Shown here: positions 38,695 to 50,176 of the stretch, in pieces | Position numbering within the stretch: position 1 is the first letter of the stretch | Layout: every line of letters begins with the position of its first letter | Assembly: GCF_020360975.1 (NCBI RefSeq) | Contig: NW_025408679.1 | Location: 1,302,001 to 1,366,000, forward strand | DNA from: Hirsutella rhossiliensis | Lineage: Eukaryota > Ascomycota > Sordariomycetes > Hypocreales > Ophiocordycipitaceae | DNA: 64,000 nucleotides | Direction: 5' to 3' | Notes under the pieces: generated by a model | Seen by the model: only the letters and a program-made list of their open reading frames with translations | What the model was told of the DNA's origin: nothing | Databases searched by the model: none | Translations under genes and position numbers: made by a program

Positions 38695-40056
38695 CTACAT
38701 ATGTGCTCGGGTGCTTACGCTGGTCTCGTTGTCTGGCAACACGACTTTGTCGTCATTCACCATTGGGAATGGCGTCAAGACATGACTGATATCGCCCCAC
38801 CATGTCTCCCCGAAACGTCGGTACCAGTCAACGGTGGCCTGTAGACCATCGTGGAACGCAGTCTGCGGCTGCCAGCCCAGCTTTCGTAGCTTGGTGGCAT
38901 CGACTGCGTACCGGCGGTCGTTGAAAGGTCGGTCATTGGAGTACTTTACCCAACCGCCCTTGTCTCCAGGTGCCGCAATACCCATGGCATCCAGCATCTT
39001 TCCGCAGAGGTCAAAGTTGGAGATCTCATCAAAGGATCCCACATTGTAGACGTGCCCTATTTGACCCTTGTGGAGAATCGTATCAAAGGCGTCGACCGCG
39101 TCGCCAGCGTAAAGATATCGTCGGGTAGGAGAGCCATCCCCGTGAAGGATCATGGGGCGATCCCTATTCAAGAGACAAATGAACTTGGGGATGACCTCTG
39201 CATGCGATTGTCAGTACAACTTGCTCCGGGAGAGCACTGGGGATAAACAACTGACTCTCGGGGTATTGGTGTGGCCCATAAACGTTGTTACTTCGAACAA
39301 TGATGGCCGGAAGGTTAAAGCTCTTTTGGTACGAGCCGATGAGCATCTCCGCAGCTGCCTTGCTAGCAGAGTAGGGGTTGGTTGGGGCCAGAATACTAGA
39401 CTCGACTAGGTCGTCGTCGTCCTCGTTGACCTCGCCGTAGACCTCATCCGTAGAAACATGGATAAACCGCTTAATGCCAACCTTCTTCGCACTCTCTAGA
39501 AGAACATGGGTGCCGTAGATATTGGTGTGAGTAAAGCCATAGGAATTTCCGAAGCTGAGATCCACGTGGGATTGGGCGGCGAAGTGGAAGATGGTGTCGA
39601 TATTATATCTCTCGAGGCAGTCGAGCACCTCGGACGGGTGCGTGAGGTCGCCCTGGTAGAAGGTGAAATTCCGCTTATCGTTTAGGGCTCGGGTATTATT
39701 CATTGACGAGCAGTAGTCAAGCTTGTCAAAGGAGACAATATTATAGGCTTGAGGATACGTCAACGTGAGATGGCGTGCTACCCAGGATGCACTTGGATTT
39801 ATGACGGTTAGGTTACGTGACTGTCTCGGGGAAACCCGCACTTGATTCAGGCCAACGGGAGGCACTTACATGAAGCCGGCTCCACCGGTGATCATAATGT
39901 TCTTGACGTCTGGGAGCGGCTCAAATCGAGTGCTTCCCTTGAGAAGGGGCGCCTTCTTCCAGACGTCGACGTCCGGAAGGCATTTGCTGTGGTCTAGCCA
40001 CCGCTGGTCAGTTCATGGTCAAGCATCAGTTCTCCAGAGCACATACTCTCGGTCAT
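38695..40056 (-). CDS. UDP-glucose 4,6-dehydratase (UDP-rhamnose synthesis)
   Basis: Four exons: 40056-40047, 39993-39870, 39791-39256, 39197-38695. Introns are 53, 78 and 58 nt, all GT-AG. The product is 390 aa. The first exon is only 10 nt (ATG ACC GAG A) and is inferred from splice signals and frame. The enzyme converts UDP-glucose to UDP-4-keto-6-deoxyglucose, the first step to UDP-L-rhamnose. Seen: NAD-binding TGGAGFIAS (39-47), DKLDYCSS (67-74), HFAAQSHVD (114-122), catalytic Thr-Asp-Glu in STDEVYG (158-164), YSASK (185-189), GPHQYPEKVIPKF (217-229), GDGSPTRRYLYAGD (243-256). These match plant RHM N-domains and the fungal dehydratases characterised in Magnaporthe and Botrytis. dTDP-glucose dehydratase is the alternative, but the fungal context favours UDP. 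Confidence 0.93.
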
Positions 40057-40854
40057 GGTTTAATGGTAATGATATCAAGTGAAGGCGTTTGTGGTTTGGC
40101 ACGGATAACGGGAGGGCGGGCTCAGGCAGTTTGGCGAAGAAGAGTGATGGGTGGTGCCACGAGGAGCCTGAAAGGGCTACTCCAGACATATGTAATTGTC
40201 CGGATTCCTTGTTCGTAAGCAAACGACCCACTACGGACTGAGTAGGCAAGCTACCTGTAGACCGGCGACTGATTCGTATCATGCTATCGGTGTAATGGGC
40301 TATGGGACAGGAACCAGGGCAGGGTCTCACACAGGCCCCGCACGCGCTTTACCAGGGATAGTTCGTATGAAGACGAGAGAGATGGGCGGTAGTGATTCAG
40401 GGTTAGGACTTCATGACTGACAGGGCTATGGAATTCGGATGTTGGGCCGTACCGAGAAAGGAAGGTATCTGTACATGCATACACACACACACACCCTTCG
40501 CCAGGTGGCTAGCATAGGGTTGTTCGTCAACCTAGTTGCAGGCCTGTCCGGGACTCCGTGCTCGCGCTTGAATGCGCGGCCAAGTCCCAAACACCAGCTT
40601 CAGCCATGCACATGTGGATAACCAGACACCTCATGTGTAGACCAGCGGCTAATTACGGACCGGGGTCAAAGAACAAACCTACGCCGACGAGATGGGGTTG
40701 ATTCATGCCCCTACATGCACCCCCTAGGTGTGCAGAACACGACTTTGCCAAGTGATCAAACTTACTATTTTGTTAGTACCTGTGCATAATACTTGATACA
40801 GTGGCTGGAACTAGCGATGGATGCAGGGGCGGACACGAATTTGAAACCGTCTCT
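40057..40854. other. Intergenic region with a short (CA)n run
   Basis: 798 bp between the dehydratase start and the end of the next minus-strand gene. It contains a CA dinucleotide run at about 40479-40494. Small open frames on both strands lack codon structure. It should hold the dehydratase promoter. Confidence 0.5.
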
Positions 40855-41939
40855 TTACCATTCGCTATGACAATTTCCTGGCACGTAATCCGCCATGTCC
40901 GTCTGTACAATCATCTTTACTTCTGGGCAATATTTCCAGATGTGCTCTCTCTTCTCCGGCGTGCCCCATATTGAGCCGGATAGGTAATTGGCACCGCCAA
41001 TATGATAGCCCATGGGCTCGTAATGTCCATCCCTCCAGTCGTCGATTCCCTTGATATACTCGCTAGGACGGCCGACCTTGGGCAGCGAGTGGGATTTGTT
41101 ATCATGTTGACTACCTGAGGGGCCCAGAACTTGCTCAGGCTCTCCGCTGTTCAATTCGCCGGAAAAGGCCAAGGAGACTGGCCCGCTAGCGACTCGGCCT
41201 TGGGGGTGGTGGCCGAGCCGTTCAGAGAGCCAGACGTCCTCGGGCTCAGAGTTTTCGATGCGCTTCTGATTACGGAGTATGTCGATGATGCGGCTCACAC
41301 GGCGGATGGACAGACCGCCGTTGCCGCCCCAACGTCCCGCAGGGTTCCACGGGGCGCCGACCCAGTCGTACTGGATGTACTCGTCCATGTTGTGCTTACT
41401 GTTGGCGCATACCATCGAGTCGGACTGGAAGACGAGTAACATCTCTGCAGGCTGCAGGACCGTCTCGTAGAGCCACAATGTTGTGAGGAAGCGGCTGATC
41501 ATCTCTTGGCCGGCGGTGCTGAGGTTCGAGGGGATATAGGTGAGGTCGAGCTTCCCGGCGCGGACTTGCTCGCGGATTGCGGCCGACTTGTTCACGTGCG
41601 CAACGGAGGCTTGGGAGCCCATGAAGCGGAAGTGCCAGTCCGGTGGTAAGGCATATATGAAGTGCAGCAGCGTAGGGGCGAGAAGCGGCTGCGGCCGGTC
41701 TTCGACGAGCAGGGCGACTTTGGACTTGTCCACGGGCGGCTGTGAGGCGTATCCAAAGGTAACCTGGGGGAGGACTACGCCAGATTGTTTGTAGAGCAAT
41801 GTGACGGTTCTGTTCCCGCCCCTTGTCAGATTCCTCTCGACATTATGCCACGGGGAAGGTGAGCGTACAGAATGAGGGCCAAGACGACGCCGAGGCAGAC
41901 ATTGCGAGGCGACATGAGCCACCGGGTAAGGGCCGGCAT
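40855..41939 (-). CDS. DUF5672-type glycosyltransferase A, type II membrane protein
   Basis: Exons 41939-41869 and 41821-40855, with a 47-nt intron (41822-41868, GTACGC...GACAAG) that joins two overlapping frames cleanly. The product is 345 aa from ATG 41939. An in-frame ATG at 42050 would add 37 residues and cannot be excluded. A short N-terminus precedes a hydrophobic anchor (VCLGVVLALIL, residues 14-24), as in Golgi type II enzymes. Conserved parts: KVALLVEDR (58-66), PPDWHFRFMGS (83-93), FQSDSMVC with the DxS/DXD-like acidic site (155-162), YDWVGAPW (175-182), GGNGGLSIRR (189-198), NSEPEDVWLSERL, YCPEVKM near the C-terminus. The family is a putative fungal glycosyltransferase with no activity I can name. 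Transferring rhamnose is inferred from the neighbours. Confidence 0.85.
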
Positions 41940-42523
41940 GATTTCGTGGTCGTGGAAGAGCTGCGCAAGAGAGGATGGATGGTGTGACAGGACCACGAAT
42001 GGACGAGTGGGGGAGAGCTGGAGACGACGAGTACTTATCCAACGGTACATCTAGGCATATCTAGGCACATCTAGGAAGCTCAATGCGGGTTACGTATACC
42101 CCCCCTCCCCTCCCTCTCATTGTGCCGCCTTGGGGAATGGCCCGCAACACTTGGGCTGCAACGCTTGTAGGCCCCATGGTTGAAGGGCATACGAGTAAGT
42201 CTCAGCGAGAAGGCAAGCAAGTGCATCTATGTATCGGATGAGGAGGCCGGCAACGGCAAGGCTTGATCTCGTCCCTGACAAACTTCTTTGCCCATTCCAG
42301 GCAAGGCGGAGTGGAGATGGCTGTTCGGCATTTACGTTAAACGCAGCCAATTACTCGTGCCCGCCTCCGCTCAAGTGGATCGAAAAAGGAGGAGCATAAT
42401 ACCTACAAAGAGCCTTGGTATTTCGAGGGGCTCTTCTCTCCTGCTCGGTGCTCCCCATCTCCTTACTTGACGATACCTAGCTCTGGATTTGTCAAAGCTC
42501 GTCCCTCTTCTCCTGCGACAAAC
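41940..42523. promoter_or_regulatory. Shared divergent promoter region of two glycosyltransferase genes
   Basis: 584 bp between the start codons of the divergent DUF5672 genes. It holds a pyrimidine-rich tract (about 42098-42119) and further CT-rich stretches near 42435 and 42500, common in fungal promoters. No ORF with codon structure is present. Co-regulation of the two genes is an inference. Confidence 0.5.
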
Positions 42524-43598
42524 ATGGCTCTAAGCCCGGTCGCCAAAACTCGGGCCTGCATCGTCGCATCGATCATCCTCACGTAAGTTCAGGAGCTTAC
42601 CAGCGAGCCCTCTTCACATTGCTCACGCGTCGTTAGCTGGTGGGTGGCGTCCTTGCTGCCTCGCTTCAAGCCGGCAGCCACGTCCCAAGTCGCGGCGCCG
42701 TGGCGAAGTTTTCCCTCGATAAAGGCCAAATGGGGCAATCATGACACGCCATACAACGCCTCCAAGCTGGCCGTCATTATCGATCCTGAACCGAACCCCC
42801 TACTTGTGCCGCTCATCTTGCACATGATGGCCGTGGTGCCCCCCGACTGGCGGTTCCTCTTCATCGGCTCCAAGGCAAGTGTCTTGGCCGTGGGCCGAGG
42901 CTTCGGTATCCAGGTTCAGCAGGCTTTTGGCAGGATTGATCTAAAGGAGGTGCCTAAGCCTTGGTCCATTGAGGACGACCACCACCGATCGGCATTATGG
43001 ACGGATCTACGCTTCTACAATGACGTCATTCCTGGAGTCGAGTGGATATTGAAGTTTGACCGCGATAGCATCCTTTGCTCCAACTCGGAAACAAGTCTGA
43101 ATGATTGGCTCGACTGGAGTTGGGCTGGAGCTGCCAGGTACGACGATTTCCCTCCCTCCCTTCAGCGCCCTCTTGGCGACGTCGCTGACACGGAAGGGAA
43201 ACAGGTCCGATGACGGATTCTCCGGACATGGCGGCCTATCGCTGCGGCGCGTCTCTGTAATCAAGCGAGTGCTCGAGTTCCAGAAATGGTTTGATGACTC
43301 GGAGCCGGAGGACGATTGGTTCGCAAAGCGCCTAAAGCTATTGCCCGACATCAAGGCTCTCAGCGGCTCTGAGAGGGCGTTCGCCGTCGAGAACAAGTTG
43401 GTAGATAAACCGATGGGATATTATGCTCGAGACCGCGGCAGAGGTCTCGACAAGGAGGTTTGGAAGATGCCAGAGACGCGACAGAAGATCTTCGATTACT
43501 GCCCTGAGCTGCGTTATATCATGGACATGAAGCTGGAGCAGGAGCGGTGCCCGGAAGACAACAAACAGGACAAACCCCCCGGAAAAGACCAAGCGTGA
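42524..43598 (+). CDS. DUF5672-type glycosyltransferase B, type II membrane protein
   Basis: Exons 42524-42582, 42637-43137, 43205-43598. The introns are 54 and 67 nt (GTAAGT...GTTAG and GTACGA...AACAG). The product is 317 aa. The start CAAACATGG has good context. An N-terminal anchor runs through residues 11-28 (ACIVASIILTWWVASLLP). Homologous to the genes at 40855 and 58644: KLAVIIDPE (63-71), PPDWRFLFIGS (88-98), LKFDRDSILCSN with the acidic DRDS site (158-169), GHGGLSLRRV (194-203), SEPEDDWFAKRL, YCPELRY near the end. The second intron removes a stretch ahead of SDDGFSGHGG, restoring alignment to the sister gene. Donor is probably a nucleotide sugar; acceptor unknown. It lies head-to-head with gene A, so the pair may be an old duplication. 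Confidence 0.85.
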
Positions 43599-43743
43599 AC
43601 AGTAGGCCGACGAATAGAATAACGAAGTTTAAGAAACTATAGCTACCTACCTCACTGAGCTCCCCAAACCAGACATACACGAACAAGTAGTACGTACAGG
43701 ATTGGAGAGAAGTGACACGACGTAAGTTGCCCAAAGTGGCTGA

Positions 43744-43751
43744 AATATAAC
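43744..43751. repeat. 8-bp target duplication AATATAAC (left)
   Basis: AATATAAC directly precedes the inverted terminus GAGTAATAC. The same 8 bases follow the other terminus at 51596-51603. Confidence 0.85.
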
Positions 43752-46653
43752 GAGTAATACTATTTGTACAACGACATATCGCTATTCGTACAAAGGCCCC
43801 ATTTTTAAGATACGTACTGACACCAGCCCGCCCCGCCTATTTATACCGCGCCCGCATGGCAGGTAGCGGTACCGCCTAAACGCCCGCGCCCCCGCCCGCC
43901 CACACTCATACACACACATAAGAGGCAATAAAGGCCATATAACGCATGACTCTTAATTCGGTCAAATAACGCATTTCCGGGCCTTGAGCTCGAAGTTGCA
44001 ATAATCGGCCCGTTAATTAATCCGGCTCCTCCTCTAGCCCTTACGGCTATGTGGGCGGCGGCGGCGGCGCCGCCTTAATTGCATCCCACTCAACGATCCC
44101 TCTAACGCCTGACGAAGCTGGCTGCCCTAACGAAGCCGGCGGCGCGCCCCTCCTGCCGCGTCCTCCTCTTAATCCCCTTCCCCTTATATTTCCTCGGGCA
44201 GTCGATCCTTATTGTAACGCTGTGAGAGATCGCGGACTATAGCTAAGTTCGTCGATTTCGTTGTGCCCCCGGCGCCTTCGAATGCTTGCGTTAAGCCGCC
44301 TTGAGCTGGCCTGACTCGAATTAGGTGCTGTTATGATGCCGTTACCGTCGTTGCCGCCGCCGCCGCTTGTTGTGATGCCGTTCCTGCGAGGGAACCCGGC
44401 ATAGGCAGCTTATTATTATAGGGCCGGCCGCGTATAACTATAATAACGTTAGGATCGCGGATTCGTAGTAATAGCTCGTCGAGGTCCTAGAGGTAGTAAT
44501 TAGTATAAAAACTACTATTAAGGGGGGGGTCTTTACTAATAGCTTCTTAAGCTACTATCGTGCTAAAATATTACGCTTTTTAATCTTTAACTTAGCTTAG
44601 GCACCGATCTTATATTACGTCTTCTCGGCTAACTTTTCGAAACTAAGCTTAAAATATAAAAAAAGTATACGCTAAGAACCCTCGTAAATAGCGTATTACG
44701 CCCCCCTAAGTATAGCCTCGCGTAGCTACTAGCGGGTGCGTAATATACTACTAAAGATTATAAATTAAGCGAGGTTCTCTTTTATATAGGTAGAAAACTC
44801 TTCCCTGCCCTCGCTAACTAAGAGTATATACCCCCCGTTAATAGGACCTAGCCTAGACCCGACCTAGGACCCTAGCCTAAGCTTAAGAAGGGCCCCTACC
44901 CCCCTTAACCTAAGGGCCGAAATAAGTACCCTAGAGGCTAAGGCTTACTTAAGAGAAGCTTTAGAATACTAATACCTTTTAAAGACCTTAGAAGAAAGGC
45001 TTAAGGCCTAAGACTAAGATTAAAAGGATATAGAGATAAAAGATAATACCTAGCTTATACTAAAGACTAGCCTCTTTAAACCTAGCTTAGCCCTACCTTA
45101 AGATAGCTACTTCTAGCTTAACTAGCGTCTAAAGTAAGTAAAGGGGTAAAAGAGAGTTAGCTTTAGTAGCCCTATTAGCCTTATGCCTATCTAACCTATA
45201 TTTTAATACTTATAATAGACCTAGCCCTAGCCTTAATACCCTTTCCCTAGGGACCGGGGCTAGGGCTTCCTTTAGTAAGCCTTCTAAGCTCTTAAGGAAG
45301 CTTAAAAAATCGAACCTTTTTATAAAACCCTTATAAAAGGACTCGAAAAGGCAGCTATAGGGACCTTAGACCGCTAACAGCCCCTATAATAGCCCTTATA
45401 CTAGCCTAAGGCCACTTAATAGCCTAAGGCTACTTAAGGAAACCTTAAAAGTAGTTCGTATACTAAGGTTACTATAAAATAAGCGCCGAAGGCCCTAGTA
45501 AAGGCCCTAGCTAAGGCCTTAGTAAAGGCCCTAGCTAAAAGAAATATAAAAGAGAACTTTTAACTTATCCTAAAGCTAAAAAAGGGATCGCTAACGCTAA
45601 CTATTAGCCTTATTACTCTTTATAACGAGCTTAATAAGACTATAAGGGAACTAGCTATATTAGCTCTATTAACTTTAAATAAAGGTAATATAGTTATAAT
45701 AATAAAGGCCCTTTATATGGTAAAGAAGCTTTTAAAGTAGTAGGATAAGTAGTTTTTATACCTTAAGGAGCTACCTATTAAATCGGCTAACCTTTTTACT
45801 AGCTAGACTAAGCTAGTAGCCTAAAGCGTCCCTAACCTATTAAAGACTCCTATCCTTAATATCTTCGCTATATAAGCTAAGACCTTTAGTAGGATCGATA
45901 TCCTAGGGCAGCCTATAAAGCTAGGCACCCTAGGCTTAATATAGAAAGTAGGATCTATTATCTTTAAAGTCCCTTTAAAGGCTATATAGGCTAAATACTA
46001 GAAAAAAGGCCTTTATATAATAGGTATATAAATTTAAGTCGAGGCTTATAAGGAATATTATAAGGGAATATATATTATAGTATAATTAGCTAGGTAGTAG
46101 AGATAGCTAGAGGTACTACGCTATATATATAATATTCTCCTTATTATAAGACTAAAGCTTATAAGAAGAGAGATTTCTCCTTTTTAGTTAAAGTAGCGAG
46201 TAGTCTATAATATATAAGCGGGGTAGGTAGAATTCCCTACTAATACCCTACTAATATATTAGTACTACGTACCTAAGTACTTTATTAGCCTATACCTCCT
46301 AGTAGCTCTCTTATAAATATACTATATATATATAGTATTATAGGTACCTTTCTTTTAGCTATAACCTTTAAACCTACTAGTAGCTTATTAAGTATACCTT
46401 TTACTTAGAAAAGCACTTAACTAAGGACTATAACTATATTAGCTCTAAGGCTCGCTAAAGCTACTCTTACTTTAAGGTCTAATACTATAACTATAAAGGA
46501 GAGCACCTTACTATTAATAAGGTATAATATAGAGTTAATAAGGGAATAACTAATACTTAATAGCCTTAGCCCCCTTATACCTATAAGGCCCTTAAGGCCC
46601 CTTAAGCCCCCTATACTTAACTATAACCCTATTAGTAATATATAGTATAATAC

Positions 46654-47340
46654 TATAAGAATATACCCCTATATTACTATTTTACTATTATAAAGAAATA
46701 ATAGGTATAGGGAGGCTTTATAAAATAAGCTAGTAGAAAGAGGCTTTATAATATAGTCTAAGAAAATAACCTTTAAAGATAAAAGACCTTTATTAGATAT
46801 CTATAGCTTTATTTAAGAAAGGTAGGTCGAGATAAGCCTATCTTAGTAAATAGGAATATATATAAAATATATAAGTTAACTATAAGTAGACCGGATACCC
46901 TATTACTTATTTTAGCTTAGCGGTTTTAAAGATATCCGCGATATAAGAATAGGTAGGGTATAGAATATTCTAGTTAAATCTACTACTTATACTAGAACCT
47001 ATAGTTTTACGTTAACTATTAAGATATAATCTAACTACCTACTAAGTCCGAAGGATATACTATAGATAGAACTTTTTAAGCGCTATAGAATACGCTAGAA
47101 TGCTAACTAATTAGTCTACTAGTAAGCGAGTAATAGTCTATAAAGGATAAAGGATTTCCCTAAAAGTAGGAGTAAGTATAAGTAAGTTTATAAGTATCTT
47201 TTATAATACTATTCTATTAATATATTATTTAGCTTCTTATATACTTATTATAAATACCGGACGAAATCCTACCTTATACTTCCTCGACCGCTCCTTATAC
47301 TTTTATTATTTATTACTTAATCCTATGCTTATTACTTATA
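46654..47340 (-). repeat. LTR-gamma solo LTR, minus orientation
   Basis: 687 bp, the reverse complement of 47464-48150. The ends read TATAAG...CTTATA after RIP, consistent with TG...CA. It is inserted in the LINE. Confidence 0.8.
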
Positions 47341-47463
47341 CCTAATAATATAAATATAGCGATACTAAAAAAGAGGCCTTATAATAAATCTAAGCCTTAG
47401 TAGACTAATAAGCTAACCTTCTTTTAGAAAGCCCTAAGCCTAGCCTAATAGGCTATAAGAAGG

Positions 47464-48150
47464 TATAAGTAATAAGCGTAGAATCGGGTAATCGATAACG
47501 TAAGCGGAAAGATCGGTCGAAGGAGTATAGGGTAGGATTTCGTCCGGAATTTATAACGAGTATATAAGGGGCTAAATAATATATTAAAAGAATAGCGTTA
47601 TAAAAGATACTTACGAACTTACTTATTTTATCTACTACTCCGAGGGAAATCCTTCGTCCTTTATAGACCATTGCTCGCCTACTAGTAGACTAATTAGTTA
47701 GCTTTCTAGTACATTCTATAGTGCTTAAAAAGCTCTATCTATAGTATATCTTCCTAACTTAGTAGGTGGTCTAATTATAGCGTGATGGTTAACGTAAGAC
47801 TATAGGTTCTAGCATAAGTAGTAGATTTAACTAGAATGTTCTATGCCCTACCTATTCTCGTATCGCGGATATCTTCGGAACCGCTAGGCTAAAATAGGCA
47901 ATAGGATATCCGTTCTGCTCGTAATTAACTTATGCATAAAATGCATATTTTTATTTATAAGGATAGGCTTATCCTAACCCGCTTTTCCTAGAGGAAGGTA
48001 TAGATATCTAGTAGAGGTCTTTATCTTTTAAGGGTTATTCCCTTAGACTATATTATAGAGCCTCTTTTTACTAGCTTATTCTATAAAGCCTCCCTATGCC
48101 TATTATTTCTTTATAATAGTAAAATAGGAATATAAGGGTATATTCTTATA
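47464..48150 (+). repeat. LTR-gamma solo LTR, plus orientation
   Basis: 687 bp matching 62816-63501 directly and 46654-47340 inverted. Matching 5-bp flanks are not seen, so the surrounding LINE was probably rearranged after insertion. A short open frame (47453-47671, minus) inside it is accidental. Confidence 0.8.
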
Positions 48151-48308
48151 TTTTATAAAATAAGGTTAGAAAATAAGCTTATTAAGGTATATTATAAGAA
48201 CCTAGGGCCCTTAATTAAAGTAGCTAATATAAACCTATTCGCGATACTAAGGGTCTTAAAGGACGGACTTAGCTAGGAAGCCTTAGCCCTTAAGGCTTAG
48301 ACCCCTTA

Positions 48309-50176
48309 TATTACGGAGTAGGTAGAGGTATAGGCTTAGGTGCGGTCTATTAAAAGAAGGTTAATAATCTATAAGGGGGAAAAAGAAGAGAAGTACGGGC
48401 CTAGCCTATATAGGCGCGGAGGCCGCTTATATATAGACTTAGCCTAGACCTTAGTCTAGGCCTATATAGGGCAAAAGCCCTTATATTATACCCCTACCTA
48501 GCTTTTAAAGAGGCGCGCCTTTAAATAATACCTAATACCGCGCTTAAGGGGACGGAACCTTTACGCGGACTACGTACGCCTAGTTATAGAAAAAACGTTA
48601 GTAAATAATATATAATACCCTCCTAAGCGAGCTTCTTAGATAGACTATATTATTAGTAGGGGCCGCGCCCTAAGAGTCGGGCTTTAGCACTTCTAGCTAA
48701 GGAGTAAAGGTATATAGAACGGCGCGTAGCTAGCTTCGGTAAGCTTATAGTATCCTACCCCCCCTATATCGGCGCATAGTAGTAGCTCCTAGTACCGTAA
48801 TATAGGGGACGGTACTCCGGTATATAAGGCTCCGCTCTCTCCCGTATAGGGCTATATAGGCACTCCCTTTTACTATAGTTATATTATATTAGCGGCCTTC
48901 CTATATCTTAGCCGCCCTTTTAGTCGCTATAGGTATACGTCCTATCTATATAATAGCTACTGCCGTATATAAGGGGACGCTGACGAAGCCTATAGAGGCG
49001 TTACTAAGATTACTTATCGCTAGAGTCGCTATCGTCGAACCTAACCTCCTTTCTATCCTAGCGCGTACGCCCCTCTATTACTTAGAGTACGTTTACCCGC
49101 GCCTCCTAGCGGTGCTTTAAAACTAATAGGATTTACTACTATAGCCTATATAGCGACCCTCCTATCGCTACCTCTTTCTATCCTCGGTCCTTAAGGCGGA
49201 GATAGAGATATCTATAGTATTACTAGCGTTATCTTCTTCTTATACTATAGAAGAAGATAAAAAAAGAAACTTATTACTACTAAGCTCGCGAAGAAGGCGG
49301 ATAAGATTAGTATATATATCTAGTAGTATAGACCTTTCGCTTAAACGGGTATACTAATCCGAATTTAAGCTCGTAATAAGGCAATTATACTTTACCGCGT
49401 TAGGCTAGCTATATACGTTTACTCGATAAAGCACCTCTTCGAACTATATAAAGTAGGCCGGAATAGCTTTACTCCGCTTTTAACGGAGCGTTATAAGCTC
49501 CTAGCCTACTAACTTAGCTATATTAGGTTCGCCGTAATTAATATAGAGCTTTATAAGGAGGTCGGCTAGTCTATTTATACTAGTATAAGTAAACGGTAAG
49601 AGATACCTTTATAAGCGTAGGGATAGGCTCGCGTAAAGATAGTCGAATTAGGCGCGGATATCCTTTATTACGGCGCTATTAGTATAGAGCTTCGCTTTTA
49701 TATAAAGTAGCTATAGCTTAAGCTCTATAAAGGAGCCGTCGAACTTACTAAGGTATAGTAGTACTGCTCTTAGTCGTGCGGAGCCCTACTATTATAAAAG
49801 GCTCTTAATTGCCTAAGCGAACTAAGTATTACGTTTGCTTTAATTTTACGACTATAGGAGTATAGATATTTCGCGTACGTATATACTAGCGCGGGCGGTT
49901 TAACTAGACTAGGTAATTAAACGTTAGCTTTAAAGGTAGCTAAAAATAGCTATTCTATATATAGGGATATAGAGAGGGTAAAATAAAGGGTAGATTATAC
50001 TATTATAGAGTAAGTAGAGGCGTAGGCTTAGGTACGGTCCGTTAAAAGAAGGTTAATAATCTATAAAGGGGAAAAAGAAGAGAAGTATAGGCCTAGCCTA
50101 TATAGGTATAGAGGCCGCTTATATATAGACTTAGCCTAGACCTTAGTCTAGGCCTATATAAGGCAAAAGCCCTTAT
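48309..50176 (+). mobile_element. Small LTR element (1.87 kb) with 177-bp LTRs and CCTTA duplication, unknown cargo
   Basis: Direct repeats 48309-48485 and 50001-50176 end TA...TA (RIPed TG...CA). They are flanked by the 5-bp repeat CCTTA (48304-48308 and 50177-50181). Outside, the LINE sequence continues across the insertion, as in the sister LINE near 60290-60345. The 1.5-kb interior shows no RT or integrase motif. From about 49350 to 49960 one plus-strand frame reads for about 200 codons with only TAG/TAA interruptions (for example RYKLLAYQLSYIRFAVINI with restored Gln, and IVELGADILYYGAISIELRF). I do not recognise it. It fits a non-autonomous LTR retrotransposon carrying a foreign or novel ORF. 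Confidence 0.65.

Noticed and set aside
40479..40494. (CA)n tract as a possible functional element
   Set aside because: Short ordinary microsatellite without further structure.
41131..41794. Plus-strand frames opposite the DUF5672 gene A
   Set aside because: Shadow frames of a GC-rich minus-strand gene that has clear motifs.
36889..43598. Bacterial-type dTDP-rhamnose pathway or bacterial gene transfer
   Set aside because: The genes have spliceosomal introns, and the epimerase/reductase is the fused eukaryotic type, not separate RmlC/RmlD proteins.
44051..44242. Gly/Ala/Pro-rich frame from a GGC repeat
   Set aside because: Product of the GC-rich arm of the long-TIR transposon; no initiation context or homologue.
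47453..47671. 72-codon minus-strand frame
   Set aside because: Sits in an LTR-gamma repeat; the sister copies do not keep it open.
46654..48150. Two LTR-gamma copies as the LTRs of one retrotransposon
   Set aside because: They are in opposite orientation and only 123 bp apart, with LINE sequence between them.
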